A DNA stretch of 59,706 nucleotides from an uncultured Clostridia bacterium. GTDB taxonomy: Bacteria > Bacillota > Clostridia > Oscillospirales > CAG-272. Location of the stretch: the NCBI GenBank assembly GCA_944383705.1, contig CALWQR010000004.1, positions 1 to 59,706 on the forward strand. Direction: 5' to 3'. The notes under the pieces were generated by a model. The model saw nothing but the letters and a program-made list of their open reading frames with translations, was not told the origin of the DNA and ran no database searches. Below are positions 56,970 through 59,706 of this stretch, piece by piece. The position numbers and the translations under genes were made by a program. Positions within the stretch are counted from its first letter, which is position 1; each line of letters begins with the position of its first letter.

Positions 56970-57590
56970 ATGAACCGAATCATTACCGTGGGACGTCAGT
57001 TCGGCAGCGGCGGGCGGGAGCTGGGCAAGCGCTTGGCCGACGAGCTGGGCTGCCCGTATTACGACAAGGACATCATCCGCGAAATTGCCGCCCGAACCCA
57101 GCTGGCCGAGAGCTACATCCAGCAGGTTCTGGAGCATCGCCCCAGCTACTTTTTTCCCATTACCACCGGCAACACGCTGCACAGCACCACGCCGGACTAT
57201 CTGCTGCACCAGCATACCTCGGTGTACACTGAGCAGGTCAACACCATCCGCGAGATGGCCGAAAAATCCGACTGCGTGATTGTCGGCCGCTGTGCCGACC
57301 ACATCCTGCGGGAGTTCCGCCCCTTCCGTCTCTTTGTGTACGCCGACATGGCGTCCCGCCTGGAGCGCTGCCGCAAAAAGGCTCCCGAGGATGAGGCCCT
57401 CTCGGACAAGGAGCTGAAAAAGAAGATTCTGCGTGTGGACCGCAACCGCGCCAGATATTACCGCTACTACACCGGACAGGTGTGGGGACAGCCGGCCAAT
57501 TATGATTTTTGCATCAATACCTCCTGGGTCAACATCAAGGCTGCCACGCACGCGCTGGCGCAGATGATCCGGGAGGAGCCGCTGCCCTGA
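56970..57590 (+). CDS. Cytidylate kinase-like family protein
   Basis: A 206-residue P-loop kinase of the Cytidylate_kin2 group, probably phosphorylating CMP or a related nucleotide. Landmarks: GRQFGSGGRELGKRLADEL (P-loop variant GSGGRELG), YYDKDIIREIA, VIVGRCADHIL and the arginine-rich lid DRNRARYYRYYTGQVWG. AAAGGAGG lies 6-7 nt before the ATG. The M48 peptidase gene follows after 26 bp in the same transcript. Confidence 0.9.
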   Translation: MNRIITVGRQFGSGGRELGKRLADELGCPYYDKDIIREIAARTQLAESYIQQVLEHRPSYFFPITTGNTLHSTTPDYLLHQHTSVYTEQVNTIREMAEKSDCVIVGRCADHILREFRPFRLFVYADMASRLERCRKKAPEDEALSDKELKKKILRVDRNRARYYRYYTGQVWGQPANYDFCINTSWVNIKAATHALAQMIREEPLP

Positions 57591-57616
57591 GGCAGAGCAG
57601 GAGGGAACCGGACAAA

Positions 57617-59677
57617 ATGAAAAAAAGACTTGCGCGGGAGATTGCTCCCGTTCTTTCCACCCTGCTGCTGATGGCCGCCGGCGGTCTGCTGCCCCGGGAG
57701 GGAATACGGGATTGGCGGCTGGTGCTCCCGTTGGCTCTCTGTGCCGTTTTGCCGCTGCTGCTGGAGCTCTGCGGGTTTGTTGCCTTCGAGCTGGTTAACC
57801 GCCGCCTGCGGCAGGCCGACATTGCCAAAATGCAGCGCTACCTGGTGGGGCACCGGGATGCCGCCGCCGAGACCGCCCGGGCCAAGCTGGCCAGCCTGCG
57901 GCGCCTCCGGATGCTGACCGGCGCATATACCGCGCTGCTCTGGTTGCTGGCTGCCGGGACGGCGCTGCTTGCCGGGCTGACCTTTCAGGAAGCGTTTTCA
58001 CTGCTCACGCTCCCGGTCTGCTTCTGGGCTTATCTGTTGTTTTACGCGGTATACAGCCGCTTCCGCCGCGAGCGGACGGACGACCCGACGGGGGACGGCG
58101 TGGTCCCCCTGGACGAGGCCGATTACCCCGCCCTGTACGCGGCGGCCCGCCGGGCTGCTGACAGCCTGGAATACCGGGGCCGCATCGGCATTCTGCTGAC
58201 GCCGGGCTGCAATGCCTCGGTCCTGCGGGAGCCGCAGGGCTGCCGCCTGCTGCTGGGAGCCATGCTGCTGCAAATCATGTCGGAGGAGGAGCTGCACTGC
58301 ATTCTGCTGCATGAGCTGGCGCATATCGCGGCCGCCCGGCCGGAGACGCTGCGCGAGGCGCGCTGCAATGCCCGGATCCATGAATGGGAATCCGATTCCA
58401 CGTGGCAGCTGCACGCCGTGCGGGGCTTATTCCTGCCGCTGGATTTTGCCTATACCTTCCACTACGGCCTCTACGAATACGCCTCCTCGGTCATCAACGA
58501 GCTGGCGGCCGACCGCGCCATGGCCGACTTCGGCTCTCCCGCCGCGGCGGTATCCGGTCTGCTGCGCCTCTTTTACACCGATCGGTACGAGTGGGAGGAC
58601 GGCTTGGAGGACAGAACCCCGCTGCTGGAGCCCGAAGAGCCTGCGCCGGATTATATCGCCCGGAATCTGGACGCCTTCCGGCAGGCCGTCGAACGGCGGC
58701 ACAAGGATTGGGACGCGATGGTGGGTATAGAAATTCTGGCCAACAACGCCTCCCATCCCACCCTGCGGATGCGCATGGAGGCGCTGGGGGTCAGCGAGGC
58801 GCGGACCATCCCGCAAAACGATTCGGCCGCCTGGACTGCCGAGATGCAGAAGGCATTGGCGGCCGCCGAGCAGGCCGTGCTGAAGGTCCGGAAAGAGACC
58901 TACGCAAAGGACCGCGAAGAGAATTATCTGACCCCGCTGCGGGAGGTAACCGAATGGGAGGAAAAGGGACGCCCGGTCACCTCTGGATATCCCGATATTG
59001 TGGCCGCGCTGGACCGGCTGTGCAGATACTCCGAGGCCGAGGAACTGTGCGAACGTGCCATGGCCGAGCTGCCCGATACCTCCTCGCTGTATGCCCGCTA
59101 CTTCAAGGGCTGCTGTATGCTGTACCGTTACGACGCGCGGGGGATGGAGCTCATTTACCACGCCATCGAAAAAAACTCCAACCTGCTGGAAAACGGGCTC
59201 AGCGTCATCGGTACCTTTTGCTGCTACACCGGGCGGGAGCAGAAACTGCAGGACTACCGCCGGCGCGCCGTGCAGCTCTCGCAAAAGGACAAGGACAGCA
59301 CCAGTCAGGCCGGGTTCCTGACCCAGCACGACCGCCTGAGCAGCGAAACTCTGCCGGAGGGAATGCTGGAGAATATCCTGGCCTACATCGGCAGTGTGGC
59401 GGACGGGAAAATCGCGCGCGTGTACCTGGTGCGCAAAACCGTGAGCGATTCCTTTTTCACCAGCGTCTTCCTGATTCGCTTTGCCGGAGGAACCGACCAA
59501 CAGCAGCGTGAGATCCTTCACAAAATTTTTCTCTACCTGGACGGCTACCCCGTAGAGTGGCAGTTCTCACTGTTCGATTACGCCGATTATGCCTTCATCC
59601 ACCCCGAAAAAATCAACGGCAGCCTCGTCTGGAGCAATACGCCGAAGGAGAAGACCTTGGAGGGCCCCGCCTCTTAA
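57617..59677 (+). CDS. M48-family membrane metallopeptidase with TPR-like C-terminal region
   Basis: A 686-residue protein: two or three N-terminal TM segments (about 10-55 and 95-140), then an M48 peptidase domain with zinc motif HELAH (His232, Glu233, His236) and the third ligand Glu295 in NELAADRAM. A long helical cytosolic part follows (about 400-560, paired helices such as EAEELCERAMAELPDTSSLYARYFKG, which read like TPR units) and a C-terminal alpha/beta domain. M48 enzymes degrade misfolded membrane proteins. AGGAGGG lies upstream of the ATG. The last codons (TPKEKTLEGPAS) fall in a 44-bp direct repeat. Confidence 0.85.
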   Translation: MKKRLAREIAPVLSTLLLMAAGGLLPREGIRDWRLVLPLALCAVLPLLLELCGFVAFELVNRRLRQADIAKMQRYLVGHRDAAAETARAKLASLRRLRMLTGAYTALLWLLAAGTALLAGLTFQEAFSLLTLPVCFWAYLLFYAVYSRFRRERTDDPTGDGVVPLDEADYPALYAAARRAADSLEYRGRIGILLTPGCNASVLREPQGCRLLLGAMLLQIMSEEELHCILLHELAHIAAARPETLREARCNARIHEWESDSTWQLHAVRGLFLPLDFAYTFHYGLYEYASSVINELAADRAMADFGSPAAAVSGLLRLFYTDRYEWEDGLEDRTPLLEPEEPAPDYIARNLDAFRQAVERRHKDWDAMVGIEILANNASHPTLRMRMEALGVSEARTIPQNDSAAWTAEMQKALAAAEQAVLKVRKETYAKDREENYLTPLREVTEWEEKGRPVTSGYPDIVAALDRLCRYSEAEELCERAMAELPDTSSLYARYFKGCCMLYRYDARGMELIYHAIEKNSNLLENGLSVIGTFCCYTGREQKLQDYRRRAVQLSQKDKDSTSQAGFLTQHDRLSSETLPEGMLENILAYIGSVADGKIARVYLVRKTVSDSFFTSVFLIRFAGGTDQQQREILHKIFLYLDGYPVEWQFSLFDYADYAFIHPEKINGSLVWSNTPKEKTLEGPAS

Positions 59678-59706
59678 ATTTCACACCGAAGGAGAAGACC
59701 TTGGAG
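59642..59706 (+). repeat. 44-bp direct repeat at the window edge
   Basis: The 21 bases at 59642-59662 recur exactly at 59686-59706, a 44-bp period. The first unit covers the last codons and stop of the M48 gene; the second is cut by the window end. Bases 59651-59672 also match 55-76 inverted. Confidence 0.7.

Overview
The window comes from a GC-rich, endospore-forming member of the Bacillota, most likely class Clostridia (Oscillospirales-like). The evidence is a spoIIGA-sigE pair, a pth-mfd-foldase cluster, a DUF512-der cluster, a class A RNase P RNA, pyruvate phosphate dikinase, many lipobox lipoproteins, and Shine-Dalgarno sites of the AGGAGG type. Most promoters I can read are close to TTGACA-N17-TATAAT. 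High GC gives long antisense open frames throughout; these were treated as shadows.

Layout. 0.1-7.3 kb (minus strand): a lipoprotein, rnpB, a PrsA/SurA-like foldase, mfd and pth. 7.4-13.7 kb (plus): ppdK, then a two-gene glycan operon (SGNH esterase and GH20 hexosaminidase). 13.7-18.1 kb (minus): rpmF-yceD and a MacB/FtsX-type ABC exporter, divergent from its probable TetR regulator (18.2 kb). 18.9-20.3 kb: a purine permease. 20.3-23.8 kb (minus): a small conserved gene, a methyltransferase gene interrupted by an amber codon, plsY and an M24 peptidase. 24.0-25.7 kb: spoIIGA-sigE behind an unusual promoter. 25.7-36.0 kb (minus): pcrA, an endonuclease IV-like gene, obg, a HAD phosphatase, der, a DUF512 radical SAM protein, a small membrane protein and prfB. 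36.1-38.1 kb: a PD-(D/E)XK-like protein and a divergent membrane protein. 38.3-43.0 kb: an rmlD-rmlC-rmlB-capD surface-sugar operon with an attenuator-like leader. 43.4 kb: a lipoprotein.

44.1-55.9 kb is the accessory part. It looks like a plant- or host-glycan locus: an AraC regulator, decayed lipoprotein genes, a solute-binding lipoprotein without permeases, a sialidase-fold protein and a GH78 alpha-L-rhamnosidase. These are followed by two tandem paralogous secreted proteins with a shared LamG-like N-terminal half and a 46-codon gene of a type I cannot assign. 56.2-59.7 kb returns to conserved genes: a 180-aa hypothetical, a cytidylate kinase-like protein and a membrane M48 peptidase. The last gene ends inside a 44-bp direct repeat that runs to the window edge.

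Best candidates for something undescribed are the 46-codon gene next to the paralogous surface proteins, the Cys-TM-Arg/Lys C-terminal tail of the first surface protein, and the structured leaders near 38.1-38.5 kb. Nothing resembles a phage, transposon, CRISPR array or known defence system. The stretch at 1-109 holds no gene I can support. No tRNA or rRNA was seen. Coordinates of starts were chosen by Shine-Dalgarno spacing and often differ from the longest possible frame.
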